A stretch of 64,000 nt of DNA from Pseudoscleropodium purum (taxonomy: Eukaryota > Streptophyta > Bryopsida > Hypnales > Brachytheciaceae), in assembly GCA_963969395.1 (NCBI GenBank), contig OZ017801.1, positions 8,062,501 to 8,126,500 on the forward strand. The letters run 5' to 3'. Every line of letters starts with the position of its first letter. The first letter of the stretch is position 1. The position numbers were made by a program, and so were the translations under genes. The notes under the pieces were generated by a model that made no database searches, was not told the origin of the DNA, and saw only the letters and a list, made by a program, of their open reading frames with translations. Below, piece by piece: positions 12,426 through 24,385 of this stretch.

Positions 12426-14199
12426 AGAAATTAAAGTTGAGGCTTATTTAGTTGGCGCCTAAAATGATTTTATTCATCTTACTATTTGGAAGTGAATCAA
12501 ATAATCACACCAATTCATGAAAGAGATAGTAATAGGCTTTAAATTATGTCACATGTCTTATTAGACATGTGTATAATTCATATTAAGCAAATATGTTCAA
12601 GTATTATTGTATATTTATCAAACATTTTAACTTACCAAGTAAGTTTTTAAAATTGTACTCAATTGCCTCATGCTAAAGAGTGACTAGTGGTCAAATTTTC
12701 TTCACGGGTGTTTGTAATATTATATTAAACTTTTATTCTAAAAAATTAGAAGATTCCTTTGAATAAAATATATGTAAAACAAGGGGATTGTGATTGAGCA
12801 TCAATTCCATGTCAACAATCAATTTCTATATATGACCTTTTATACCTCAAAAAAGCACACTTAGGATGATATGTAAAAAAAAAACACTTGGAGATAAAAA
12901 TAAATTATTACTATTCTTTAGAATATCAATACATCATGTGTGAATTAGCATGGGGCTAGTAACACATTTACATTTTAGCTCAAGTTTTTGAACTCTAATT
13001 TGAAATAGTATTAAAATTTTCAAATTCAAAAGTAGACAATTGGTGAAAGTCACTTTCTAAAATAGTATGAATTTTTAATAAAATGACTATGTCAAGTCTT
13101 TTAGAATGGCTCTGTGCTTTACTTTGAAGTACTAGAAGTGTGATCTGAATATTTTGGACAATATCCAAGCTCCATAGAATGAAAGAGCATAAAATAGTTG
13201 AATATTTTTGTATAGACAACATTTTTCAACACATTTGGTATAAATGTTTAATAAAAAAATCAATTTAAAGGAAATCCTTAAATTTTTAAAGAGACATAAG
13301 CTTAATTAGCAAAAAAATGACATTTTTTACACAAATATGTAAAAAGTTTCAAATTGACCTCAAAATGACTCATAACCCAATTGCTTTAGGATTAAGATTA
13401 CATTTTTATTGCTCATTGTATATGTAGTGCATTTGAAAAAATAAAAATGATCATTTTGAAACAACAATTGTATGAATTATTATCATATGCAGATAATTAA
13501 AATTTAATCAAAAAAAATTTATATGTAAGGTTACAAGAGTATAAGATACAATGAAAAATTGAACTTATACTATTTAGTTTTTTCTATATTTAGTTAAATT
13601 TCCTTGCTTCTTCACCAATATTGTTTTCTTAAAAACCTTGCAAGAAACTTATTTGGACACTATGTACAAATGCAATGAGAATTATGATCTTAATACTTAG
13701 GGTAGCTTCAATACACACAACAAACTATACTTGCCAAAAATAATCTTTTGAATGATTGACATGGAATTAGAACTTGAGGATACCATCATTGAATGGCCAA
13801 TATAAATTTCATAATATGTTAGCTAAAAACTAATAGTTATAGAGACTATGACAAATCATGCTTAAGAAAGAAAATCATACAAATGATAGGACAAAATTCT
13901 CATGCTATTTGCATGATTTTCCTTTCTTAACCAATAGCTGAGTCCCATTGTCACCTTTGGAGACAAATGGATTTGGTGCATTTTTGTATGGTTTCAACAT
14001 TTGTCATGATTTTATAAAACTTTTTGTAAAGATACATAAACACAATTAGCTTTGGGAGAATATAATTTTTTAAATTTCAAATAGTACCCAAGAGCAAATT
14101 TTATGGCATAATAAGCCCAAATTTTAATTCAATAGGCAAGAAAAACGAAAAAAATTTAAATAAAAAATAATTTTTTTTCTTTCATAGATTGTATTTTCT

Positions 14200-14850
14200 T
14201 CTACTTGGGAAGCTTTGATTCATTCCATTTAGACTAGTGAATGATGTGAAAGTTATGGATAGTTTATTTTATGGGCAATTGAAGCATCTTCTTGAAAAAA
14301 TAATTTATAGGATTCATTTTGGAATTCAATTTTTTTTAATTAAAAATTAAGAGTTTCATAAGGTTGAGAATATTTGCTAGAACAATCTTAGTATTGAGAT
14401 TTGTGTGTTTCAATTCCATCTTAGAGCCACTAATAATTAGACTTTCACTTGAATCTTGAATCTACTTCTACTTAATAAATTTTTAATGAGTGAAAATTAA
14501 GTTTTTATTTTTTTTCATTATTAGGTCTTCTATTTTATTATTTAATATAAAATATTAAAAATTATTATTACAAAAATTTCAAGCTTTGAAGCTTCAAGTC
14601 AAAAAATCTAATTGAGTAAGGTCCAAAAAAAAAATCTATTTCATCACTTCAAATGCAAATATCTTGCAAATCTTTAGTATTAAAGTTTTTGAAATGTCTT
14701 TGATATATTCATACACTAGTCTTTTTCAAGATCCTATGGTTAAATATGCAAAAGGAATTACTTAAATAAAAATTCACTTTGAAATAGAAATGCAATTTTG
14801 AGTGGTTTAGATGAAAAAAGGTCTTGAGACTTTAGTGGTTAAACATGACT
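14200..14850. mobile_element. Internally deleted copy of the 8.1-9.8 kb repeat
   Basis: Two separated parts of the 8.1-9.8 kb region are joined here. The first covers GCTTTGATTCAT, GTGAAAGTTATGGA and ATTTATAGGATTCATTTT (matching about 8230-8340). The second covers CTACTTCTACTTAATAAAT, ATCTTGCAAATC and CAAGATCCTATGGTTAAATA (matching about 9340-9680). It ends with GAGACTTTAGTGGTTAAAC, a TTAA-type terminus. Confidence 0.65.
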
Positions 14851-16379
14851 TGTGATAATCCTTTAAGTTTTTGACATTTAGCTGATTAGTACAAAGAATT
14901 GTTTAGTTGTACAAAGTCAAAATCCAAATATTTCCGTGTCTATTTTTTGTAGTTTTTGATATACAATACTTCCAATGACAATATTCTTTAGTTTTAATTT
15001 CACATTAGTCAAAAGTCAATAATGTTTTACCAAGCCATTTAGTCACACATTGAAGATATTCTACATCTTACAAAATAGAAATCTAATATATAATCTTCTC
15101 ATGTTATCTTCATTGCAATGTAGTGCATGGTGATTAGAAGAAAAAATAAAAAAAGGCTTTAGAGTCATAACACCATCCTCTATTCACATTTTGAGGTAAT
15201 AGTAAATCTTTAAAAATTGGATGTGTGCACCAATTATCATCATTGCCTAAAATGTGATATCTAAATTTCGATAAAAAAGTTAAACAAAAACAAATATATT
15301 GATGACACAAGATGTATACAATCAAACCATGAGAGTTTAGGAGAATCTAGTGTCAATTTTAATAGTCCTACTTTAACTGGAATACTTGGACATTTTCAAG
15401 CTATAGATCAATACTCCAATGGCTTGCATTTGGGGATTGCATTTTTAATAACAATGGCCATTGATGAGCACATAAAGCATTATAAATATATTTAATCATT
15501 TTGAAATCAGTTTTGTATTGAGCTTTTAAAAAATTAAGAAAATATATAATCTGACTTATATAAATTTTTATGTTTAAGTAAGCTACAATTTTTTTAATTG
15601 ATAAAAAAATAATATTGCAAAGATTTAGAGATTTCAAAACTTCCTTTCAAAACTATTTCAAATTAAATAGATTTTGGCAAGAAGTTGAATGTGTATTAAA
15701 TCACAAAGAAATAGAAAAAATGTGCATGAGATGAATTTCTTGCACTTGGCCCTTGTATATATAAATTATTTTTACATCAATAATTTAAAAATCTAAATAT
15801 AGATTTAAAATATCAAAAATATTGTTTGAAAAAATTTCCACTTTAAATTATATTTGAAATGATAAAAAAATCATTTTTGAAATTTTGAGTTGAAAAAACT
15901 CTCTTTTTTTAATTCAATTTTGGATGCATAAATTTTGGCACTAGATCATAAAAATAGGAATGTATTCTTAGTGCATTTATACTTTTAGAACAACTCAATA
16001 GGTTATAAAGGAACTCCAATTGGTAAGATTCCTAATTAAAAAATTTACAAGGATTTGAGTACCAATTTAAAACAACACCTAAATATAAAATTCAAAAGGA
16101 ATTTGTATTTCATCAAACCAATAATTCACAATGAAGTCTCAAAATTAGAAAATTCTCAATTTGTGACTGCATTTTTAGAGTACTGAAGCTTGAAAACATC
16201 CATTTTAAGAAATCATTTCTTATTCAAACAACATCTGAATAATGCAATGCATGCTAAAATATATTGGAGTTCTCTTTCTCTTTTCAATGAGATTCAACAA
16301 AACAAATTATAATTATAATAGCTAGAATGCTCAGAATCTATTATGGGTGTACTTTACCTTAGTTTGCAAAAGAGGGTAA

Positions 16380-17188
16380 TGCCCAATAACGGACTCCGGG
16401 GTAACCGATTACCGTGACTCGGCCTGTTACCAATTTACAAAATTGCGATTGAGCTCGTTACCATGAAGCTGCAGCAAGATTGGCGTGATAGCCTGTTGCA
16501 CTCATGATCATGGAGCGTGAGATCATTCATCTCTTCTTTAGCTCCTGGCTATGGCCAAGAAGCTTGCAATGTACAGTACTAGAGCCCTAAGTCCGGAAAG
16601 CGTGCCATGCGCACTCGCCATTGCAAATCTTGTCATGCATACAATCATTGCAAGCACCATTAAGGAAGTACCATTTGGGCACTTCATTTTGGCAATTGAA
16701 AAATTGCCAATTTCCTAAAACGTCATCTGGCGATATTCCAAAATCAATAATCGTGTCATACATCTTCACAAAGGACTAATTTCATGCCACAAACTAGGAC
16801 GGGTATATATTTTGGGTTCAGCCACGCGGCCTGAACTGCGCCAAAGTAATGGAAAATCGCCAATTTAAAGAAATGAATTGACGTTTCTGTATATTGTGCT
16901 GAATCGAACCACCGCAAGCGTGAGCTTGGAAGCACCAAACGTACTCTTGGCCCAGTGATTTATAAATCACTGGGCTATCATTGCAGTTCGTGTGGCCGGG
17001 AGCTCAAGCTCAAGATCTCAAGTGGAGACAGCTCTCTATATCCTGTCGAAGTCCACCGTCGAACTCTGACCAACCTGTATTTTTTCCAATCCTTGCTAAG
17101 TTCTTTGAGGACTAGAGCAGAAGACGGCCATTGTGACAATTCAGAGAGACAGGGGATCAATTTCTGAGCCCCAGATCGATCGAACATA
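16380..17188 (+). promoter_or_regulatory. STIG1 upstream region
   Basis: GC content rises at about 16380 compared with the AT-rich DNA before it. The stretch holds the 26-nt palindrome and no supported gene. The minus-strand frames 16587-16769 and 16756-16938 have no family resemblance. Confidence 0.4.
16950..16975. promoter_or_regulatory. Perfect 26-nt palindrome centred on TTTATAAA upstream of STIG1
   Basis: The arms GCCCAGTGATTTA and TAAATCACTGGGC are exact reverse complements with no spacer. The centre is the TATA-like octamer TTTATAAA at 16959-16966, about 220 nt before the STIG1 ATG. It could be a symmetric protein-binding site, a core promoter with a TATA box, or a small foldback. The symmetry is directly visible; the role is inference. 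Confidence 0.7.
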
Positions 17189-17650
17189 ATGGCAGGGTGG
17201 AGTGCTGGACATGGAAGATCAATCCTAGTTAGAATTTGCATTACAGCAGTCCTGGTCATTGCCAATGCTTCGATCCCCGCAATGGCTACACCCGCATCGC
17301 CGAGTGGATACTCATTACGAGTGAGGAGATTCAGCCCTGCAATTGCAATGGAATCTCTGTCGTCAAGTCTTGATCATGATGCGGCGGCAAAAAGAAGCTG
17401 CAACCAGTCCAAGTGCTCCCCTGGCAGTTGCTGCAACGGGGTGTGCGTCGACGTCTCCCGGGGCGCCCAGAGTTGTGGAGCGTGCAACAACACCTGCGCT
17501 TACAACCGAGAATGCTGTGATGGAGTTTGCGTCGACACTCACGCTTCTGATAACCGCAACTGCGGCTCCTGCGGTCGCGTTTGCGAACAGGGTGTCCCTT
17601 GCTTGTTTGGCATGTGCGGATACAGCAGCGGGAGAATAACAATGCCATAA
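17189..17650 (+). CDS. STIG1-type secreted cysteine-rich peptide, 153 aa, single exon
   Basis: Stigma-specific protein 1 family member; these are small apoplastic peptides, and in seed plants some act as ligands or precursors in reproductive and cell-death signalling. The ATG at 17189 gives an N-terminal hydrophobic segment (about residues 11-33, ILVRICITAVLVIANASIP then AMA), a credible signal peptide. A Ser/Ala-rich spacer ends in KR (68-69). The mature part carries 16 cysteines between residues 71 and 143 in the family pattern: CNQSKC, PGSCCNGVCVD, CGACNNTC, ECCDGVCVD, NCGSCGRVC, CLFGMCGY. Length is normal for the family and no intron is needed. The gene sits in an isolated GC-rich island with AT-rich DNA on both sides. 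Family assignment is firm; the biological role in this organism is unknown. Confidence 0.9.
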   Translation: MAGWSAGHGRSILVRICITAVLVIANASIPAMATPASPSGYSLRVRRFSPAIAMESLSSSLDHDAAAKRSCNQSKCSPGSCCNGVCVDVSRGAQSCGACNNTCAYNRECCDGVCVDTHASDNRNCGSCGRVCEQGVPCLFGMCGYSSGRITMP

Positions 17651-17670
17651 ATGCAGACACCTAATGCTAT

Positions 17671-17945
17671 GGCAATGAGTATTGTATCAGTTTCAGGACT
17701 TTAATTTGATCGATCTGGTGGCAAGAATCACTGATTCTCCACCTTGTCATGCAAGCACACTGTAGATCGAAGTCATTTATAAAGTCGATCAAAGAGAGTT
17801 ATCCCATAAGAATCCCACGGCCATGAGTATTATATCAGTTTCTTGACTTTGGTCGATCGGGCGGCGAGAATTACTGATTCTCCACCTCGCCCTGCAGACT
17901 GTAGATCGAAGTTAGTCATAAAGTCAGTCGATCCAAGAGAGTCAT
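17671..17945 (+). repeat. Diverged tandem duplication downstream of STIG1 (two units, period about 148 bp)
   Basis: Unit 1 (about 17671-17800) and unit 2 (about 17819-17945) share the ordered blocks GAGTATTGTATCAGTTTC / GAGTATTATATCAGTTTC, ACTGATTCTCCACCT / same, CTGTAGATCGAAG / same, and TCGATC...AGAGAGT. Unit 1 starts 20 nt after the STIG1 stop, so both units probably lie in the 3' UTR or terminator region. Both carry several GATCGA-type palindromes. Confidence 0.85.
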
Positions 17946-18634
17946 TATTCAACACTTGCATTGTTGTATATGTCTAGCCAGTACTGTTCTGTGTAGATCG
18001 ATACTTGCATTGTGCACCAGTCGGTAGTAGACAATCTGCAGCTAGATTGTTGTTGGCCATAGGATACTCGCCATGGCCACCGTGCATGCATTCACTGATC
18101 AGTTCGAAATCTTGTCGTCATTCCATTCGTTTCCTGTAATTCTAGTGAAGCTAATTTTAAAAAAATTGTGTGAACACACTCTTTCACGTATGCCAATCAT
18201 AAAAAAAATAAATGGCTGGAGTTCTTCTCCAGTCATGCGTGAGATATCACTTAACCTTTGTGACGTTCATATTCTGAGCAATGGATTAGAGTGATTCATG
18301 GCAACGTTTTGTTCAATGCCTCCTCATTGGTTGAATGAATTACTTTAATCTATACAAGGTAGCCTTTTTTCAGGACTAATTTGATGAGATTGAACTAATA
18401 TAGTATGTTGGGACAGAGATAGAAGAGAAAATGTGCAGAAACTTAAAAAACAAGGGTTAGCTCTAGAAGGACATGGCCTTGTGGATGATGACACAAAACA
18501 CTTCTGTTATTTTAGCATCACACTCCTAAAACTGAACCCAAATTTGTGAATAATTTTACAATTTTTGCTTGTTTCACTCCTGGTTTCACTTGAGATTCAT
18601 ATTGTAGGTGTGAGGTACATTGCCTAATGTAATT
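17946..18634. other. STIG1 downstream DNA, no further gene
   Basis: Composition falls from the GC-rich STIG1 island back to AT-rich DNA. The 18073-18294 frame starts at a real ATG but resembles nothing known. Confidence 0.4.
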
Positions 18635-18886
18635 CATTAGAAGAGTTTTGGGGGGTCCAAAAGCCTATTTTGGGCTTATTCCCCGCAATTGTTCCCCACA
18701 ACAAGGTGAACAATCCGCTATCAGAATTTTTCTTTTCATAAAAAAAATTTTTTTAAATAAAAATAAAAATTGGTCAATGATGTGGCAGGGGCTCAACCAC
18801 GTCAGACTACTGCACCAAATTTGTTTCCTACATTTGCAGGCTGTGATAGCTCGTAGGCATCGAGAGGCCCCAAAAATCTTCTAATG
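18635..18886. mobile_element. MITE of the CATTAG family, copy 1 (252 bp)
   Basis: Ends CATTAGAAGAGTTTTGGGG and the inverse of CATTAGAAGATTTTTGGGG. The interior (CCTATTTTGGGC, CAATTGTTCCC, GGCTCAACCACGTCAGAC, ACTGCA) matches the interior of the 45118-45406 copy. No coding capacity; superfamily unknown. Confidence 0.75.
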
Positions 18887-19762
18887 CAATTTCTTTTATA
18901 ATTTCAAGAAATATTTTACTATTTATTATTTAATTTCACTAATTTGTCTCACTTTAGGTTTTAGGGGTAGTACTATTGAGTATCCAAATTGAAGAATCTC
19001 CTTAGGAGTTTCAGAACGTACATTGTCCACTAAGATTGCACCTAGAGGAAAAAATGAAAAATAGCAAACATGTCTTCATTGTGTAGACAATTGTAGACAT
19101 TAAAAACTACTTATTGGCCATTCTTGAAATATCTTCTTCAAGAAATTCTTGCTGATTTCTAGGATTTTTTAAATTTATTTTCTATTTGTTAATAATTTAA
19201 ATGTTATTGTATCTATTTTACTTTGATTTTAGCATTTTCTAGTTCTCCTACTTATAGAAATTTTCTAATCTTGATCTTCTCAAGATATAATATCTTCATG
19301 AATCTAAATATTATATTCAATTTTTTACATTTTTTAATATAAAGTATTGCAAAAATAATCACTTGTACTAAACCAAAATGCAACAAATAGTACACGTGTT
19401 CTATGCCATGACCCCTATCTCCAATATGGTTAGCCAAAAATTATGGGAGATGCAAAGATGAAAAGGTGTATTCTTTGTTTTTATAGATTCCTTGAAAGTC
19501 ATTCACCAAATACTTTCAATTCTCAACACCCTCACATGGTAAAAAGGGTTAATGTGAAAGCTCAAAGCTTCAAAATCCAATAAGTGGCCTAGCTGAATGC
19601 ATGATGGAAACTTAAAAAAGTTGTAATTAATGTAACTAATTTATTAGACCATGTGACATATAGTAACACTCTCGGGAGGCAAATACGTACACTGTAGAGG
19701 TGTAGTAGTGTCACTAGGCTCCCTGGAATGCATGTCTTAGAGTTGAAAAAAAGAGAAACTAA

Positions 19763-20065
19763 AGGCCGCTTCACACATGGGCCCAAGGTTGAGAGTCCGT
19801 TGGCCTCCACCAATCAAATTTAAGAAAACCCCAACTTTGGCCTCTCGACCCTTCACACAAGGTGGCACAATCCAAAGTCCATCGCCCTCCCAAGTGCCTA
19901 CATGAAAGCCCAAGCTCCTAAATGGCAATGGCCTCAAGACGGACTCTCAATCAAAGTTTGGGTCGAGAGTCCGTCAAATTGCCCATTTCTTTGGACTATT
20001 GCCCAAAGTTTGGCCATGAACTCCCCCGACCTCTCGACTTGGTTGGCCCATGTGTGAAGCGCCCC
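19763..20065. mobile_element. Tourist-like MITE, 303 bp, with TAA target-site duplication
   Basis: Termini AGGCCGCTTCACACATGGGC and the inverse of GGGGCGCTTCACACATGGGC form an inverted repeat of about 22 bp. TAA flanks both sides (19760-19762, 20066-20068). A 3-bp TAA/TTA duplication fits the PIF/Harbinger superfamily. The interior carries repeated GAGAGTCCGT phrases in both orientations. No coding capacity. Confidence 0.85.
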
Positions 20066-20132
20066 TAAGGTCGTGTTTCAATTGAGGACATTGCTCGTTC
20101 CAGTTCCAGTTCCTAACTTAAGCCTGCAACGA

Positions 20133-20333
20133 ATGGGTGGGCCGTGGTCAGAATCAGTGCAGTGGTGGGAACCCATGTCCGTGGATCCTGGCCGGATTTC
20201 TGAGCCCGCAGTGTCGGAGTGGACCTCGAATTGGGCCGGAATGAATATTGATCCGGCCACATGGTTTGTGAGGGAGTTCCAGGGGCTGAGCACGATCACT
20301 GGGTTTCTGAAAGTGCCTCACAGGATTCTCTAG
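20133..20333 (+). CDS. Unrecognised Trp-rich small ORF, 66 aa
   Basis: An ATG-started frame in a short GC-rich patch directly after the MITE. It reads MGGPWSESVQWWEP, later SEWTSNWAGMNIDPATWFV, and ends VPHRIL. Tryptophan is frequent and the composition is more protein-like than other frames nearby, but I recognise no family and see no splice partners. It may be a fragment of an exon, a relic or chance. Confidence 0.2.
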   Translation: MGGPWSESVQWWEPMSVDPGRISEPAVSEWTSNWAGMNIDPATWFVREFQGLSTITGFLKVPHRIL

Positions 20334-22416
20334 CCAGGAGCGGTGATTTCACGAAGACCGGCCACCCCCAGTTTTTAATTTGAAGTCGGGGCAGAAGGTG
20401 AAAATTAATTTAATATATATATATACGGAGTACCTCAGCTCATGCTGAGTATCTAGATCATGACACGGATCTCTGCAACTTGCAGCAGATCGAAAGCAGG
20501 CTCTCGATTGAATGCGTAGCAATGACGCGACCATCTGGAAGCCGTACCGGAGGATGGATGGATACTGAGTTTGTGGACAGTTAGCAAATCACCGAAGCCT
20601 TCAATGAAGGATTGAGGGCAGACTGGGAGTGATCGAATCAGGCAGGCTGGAGTATCATTGTTCACCGGATAAGCGACAATGGTAATAACTTAACCTTCCT
20701 TGGCTGAGTACGTGAGACAAATAGTAATGAACAAATGGAGCTGCCCGTTCTCGAATTTCAGGGCCCAAAACCACTCTCCTAACCCGTTTGCGGGACTCTG
20801 TTGACACTGTGTTCACACTCTTTTGCATACTCAAAAATTAGGACAAACTCAACAAGGTGTTTCTTGAGCCCACTGCCTGCTATGATGCCAGCAGAGCAGC
20901 ACAGAAAAATCTAACTGGATGAAAAAAATTTGTTTCCCATCCTCCAAAGCAAATCACATTTGTGAAAAAGACAATTTTTTGTCAATACCAACATTGGAGG
21001 GTTAATCCTTAACCCGAGAAGGATGCCATAGACACTAAGTCTCTAATGCATGACAAAGAATCCTTTTATGTTAGTAAGATAGAAGTGCAAATGTTCATCT
21101 TTAGAATTTGGTATGCAAAGGAGAGGTCTTGTATAGTAGTTTGACCTCTAATGAGTGCTCTTGGAATTTTTTAAGCAAATGATTCACACTATATTGAAAG
21201 GATGGTTTTCATGGTGACCAATTTGTCTTTCAGGATCAAAGGACAAACATAGACCAAGGATCTTGGTTTTGTAAGAATCTTCATGATAGAATCTCCAATA
21301 TTCTACAAAACAACTTTTTAATATTGTTTTCCTTCTTTCCAAGAGAGGTTTCTATCATGCTAAGTTTGAAATTTTAAAACACAATAATTTTTTGAATGTG
21401 TGACTATTGCATTGGAAAGTTTGATAGAATTTTTGAATAGTAGCTTGAAGAGGACAAAAACTAATCATTCATTGGTCATTTGAACAAGCTTCATGATGCC
21501 CATAGAAGAAAGATTTTAAAATCCAAATTTGGATTTCTCTCTAAGACACAAAACACTCGTGAAAATCTAGTAGTGCTCTAAGTTGCCATGTGGGTCTTCT
21601 CATGAGGTGTTTCTTTGGCTTACATGTGGCAACTTAGACCATGCTTATACTAATGAAATGTCATTTAAGGATTCATCTTTTTTAGAGGCTCTAATATGTG
21701 GATGCTCAATCATTGAAATCACAATTTTTTATGGACTTGAGATTGAAGGGGAGGATGCTTTGCATTGACAATAGCTGTCATAAGGAAGCTTGAGTAGTTA
21801 CTTTATTAGAAACAATAGCCATTGACTCACTAATACTTGGACAAAGCTTCTTACTGTGGTTTTGCTTGCATGCAATTTTAACCCTAAAGGACTAAAGGCA
21901 CTACTTTGATTTTTTGAAAACTTGGATGGCCTCTATTTAGTATTTACTTCATAATTGAAATTTTTGCATAAAATCTTAAGTAATCACCCCCAATCTTCTA
22001 GTATATGTAAAGCTTTGTTTCATGTCATTTTGATAAATATTGCAAAAGTTATAAGATATTTTTTTCATTTCAATGTTAAAAGCAAGTAGCTAGAAATACA
22101 TTCTAAAATAAGATTTATTAATTTTATTTGATTGTTTAGATCGATACCTACACAAAAATATCAAAAGCATTTCAAATAATGAGACAAAAGTTATAAGGAG
22201 TTTTATTTTGTAGACAATAAAGGTAGAAAAAAAATTTAAGGTTGTTTTTTGAATTCTAAAAGTTTCCGAGTAAAATTAAAAAACAAACTTGACATATGTT
22301 GTTTATTAGAACATTCTCACCATAATTGGGATTTTCAATTCTCAATTTCTTGCCAATGTTATTAGCAACTTAAATTTTTTCTTTCATCAAAGAACACCTT
22401 CCAATTTACTATTTTC
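20334..22416. other. Intergenic; short GC-rich tail then AT-rich repeats
   Basis: 20334-20830 keeps moderate GC with no supported gene. From 20830 it is AT-rich. It includes the dispersed repeat at 21000-21240 and an orphan TTAA-type terminus (TTAACCCTAAAGGAC at 21878). Confidence 0.4.
21000..21240 (+). repeat. Dispersed repeat shared with 54940-55150
   Basis: Shared ordered blocks: AGAAGGATGCC / AGAAGGACGCC, AGAAGTGCAAATGT / AAAAGTACAAATGT, GAGTGCTCTTGG (both), and AGGATGGTTTTCATGGTGAC / AGGATGATTTCCACAGTGAC. About 200 nt, same orientation. Confidence 0.65.
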
Positions 22417-24385
22417 TTAATCCCTAAAAAACCAAAAAAAATTTGGGGAAATATAGCAATTATGGGCAACTCATTAAGAATGAAATTTATATTAACTATA
22501 TTTTTGGAATTTTTTTTAATGTATAGACAAGGAGTACTTTGCTACAACCAAAGTTTTTTACAAATGGATTTGCCTACAAGGAATTATGGAGCAAATTGTC
22601 ATTTTTAATGGATGAGGATAGTATAAATAGGGAGCAAAATTTCCATCACAATGCTTACATGTATTGTACATGAATGGACCTACGATAAGTTTTCAACCAA
22701 GGTTAAAAACCAGTTGCTTAAACAACATTTTTTTGTATTCATAAATTCATTTCATTTGAAGTACAAGAGGATGACAAACAAAGAATTCCTAAAGTACATC
22801 ATCAATAATCTTTTGTCCCTCAAATTTGAACAACTAATCCTAACTTCCACAAAAAGAATTCAAGAAGTTCAAAAGGCAAAGATAACAAATTGTACGCGAA
22901 TTTTCTCAAAATATCATTTATTTCATATGTGAAGAGATTTTTATACAAATGGGGTGATAGGAGGTAAAACAAGCCATGTAGGATATGTAAATTAGGATTA
23001 GAAGGACCTCAACTATTAATAGTTAAGATCAAAGCAAGAATTATGTTCATTGTTGAATTTCAAACTTCATCTAGGAATAATAGAATTATTTATTTATTTT
23101 TAAATTTTAACTAAGAAAATTTGAGAAATATATCTAAGTTTTATTTCCAAATTTTTTTTAAGATTTTAAGTTTCTAATAAAAATTCATGGATAAAATTTA
23201 GAGAGCATGTTTGAAAATATCCCATCCAACCTCTCTTTGAACTTTATCCATAACTTTTTATTGGAGAGTCAAAATTTCAAACACATTTTTAGAGATGAAA
23301 TTTAACTTTATTTACCAACTTTTCTTAGTTCAAAATTCTTTGAAAAAACTTATTCTACTATGCCTAAATGAAGTCTAAAAATCTACTTTGAACACAATTC
23401 CTGTATTTCACCTATCTATGAGCGGTTGACCTCTTACTAATCCTAATTTACATATCCCACATGGGTTGTTTTACCTCCGACCACCCCACTTGTATAAAGA
23501 TCTTGTCTTCTCAACCACCTATTGACAAATCAAATGGCTTTACAAGCCATGTGAGATGGTTATGTACTTTGGATCACACATAACTTTTGGGCTCTAAAAA
23601 TTATATTTTTGGAATAGACAAAAATCTTCATGCACAAGAGGAGTGGGTGTCATGTGACGACATAGTAGGTGCGATGACCTGACATGTGGTAAAGTTATCC
23701 AACGTCGGTGCTCCATCCATGAGTCAGTCACTTTTAGGCATAGCAGACCCTGACTTGACTGCTTTCCATGCCAGGCTTTCTAATAATGTGAATGGCCCTT
23801 CAGTTTCAGCTAGGTGTTTCAAGGCAGAGATTGATCAAGCTATCTAAAGTCTCAAATTTTATGCAATTTTTTTCCCCTCTTCTAAATCTAGTTGAAACCT
23901 TGAACTCCACCATTCATGTTTTGAAGGAATTATTGTATATGTAAGCCAAAAATTGTTGAAAAAATAACTTTGTATGAGAGATTTTTTAAAACTAGTTTCC
24001 TACTAGGATTTCGTAAGACATGTTGCCCATTTGGAAATGTTATGAAAAGTTTTGAAGATGTAGCCAATTCTATCACAAAAATAAAATAAAAATAACTTGA
24101 TCAAAAAAGTGAAATTACCTTATTTGAAAGTCTCCCTAAATAAAAGTTGCCTAGAAAGTGATTGCCCCCATCTAAATAAATTCCCACTTCAAACACTATA
24201 ATCTTGCAATATGTGCAATCACCCCTCCCTCTTTGTACTACAATGTAATGAGGTTATCTACCACTAGATCTTATAGTTAAATGCATCAAAATTTCATTTA
24301 TCAATTTTTTTGGCTTTGCCATCAAAATGGCTAATTTTGAGTGTTTTTGGATGAAGCATTGTTAATGAACTTTAGAGATTATAGA
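22417..24385 (+). mobile_element. Large diverged element, copy A (about 2 kb)
   Basis: Starts TTAATCCCTAAAAAACC and probably ends near AACTTTAGAGATTATAG, its rough inverse. Aligned by eye with copy B (28873-30440) through at least five ordered blocks: GTTCAAAAGGCAAAG, AATCCTAATTTA...CCACATGGG, CACCCCACTT, CACAAG..., and CTAGTTTCC...GGACATGTT-like text. No long ORF survives, so it is a non-autonomous or decayed element. The stretch 24190-24385 also matches the right part of the 8.3-9.8 kb element. Confidence 0.6.

Larger units (their letters stand above)
11565..16379. other. AT-rich repeat mosaic without a gene
   Basis: It contains degenerate CACTA-type relatives (around 11840-11935 and 12329-12425) and a partial copy of the 8.3-9.8 kb element (14200-14850). 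The remainder is AT-rich with no readable protein or RNA gene. Confidence 0.45.

Noticed and set aside
16587..16938. Two minus-strand ORFs with several Cys residues upstream of STIG1
   Set aside because: Cys spacing matches no peptide family, the frames overlap each other's ends, and no signal peptide is clear.
16955..17167. Plus-strand ORF just before STIG1
   Set aside because: It starts with GTG inside the palindrome, has no family resemblance and overlaps the likely promoter/leader.
17331..17660. Antisense and shifted frames over STIG1
   Set aside because: They are shadows of the STIG1 codons; the plus-strand frame has the full cysteine pattern and signal peptide.
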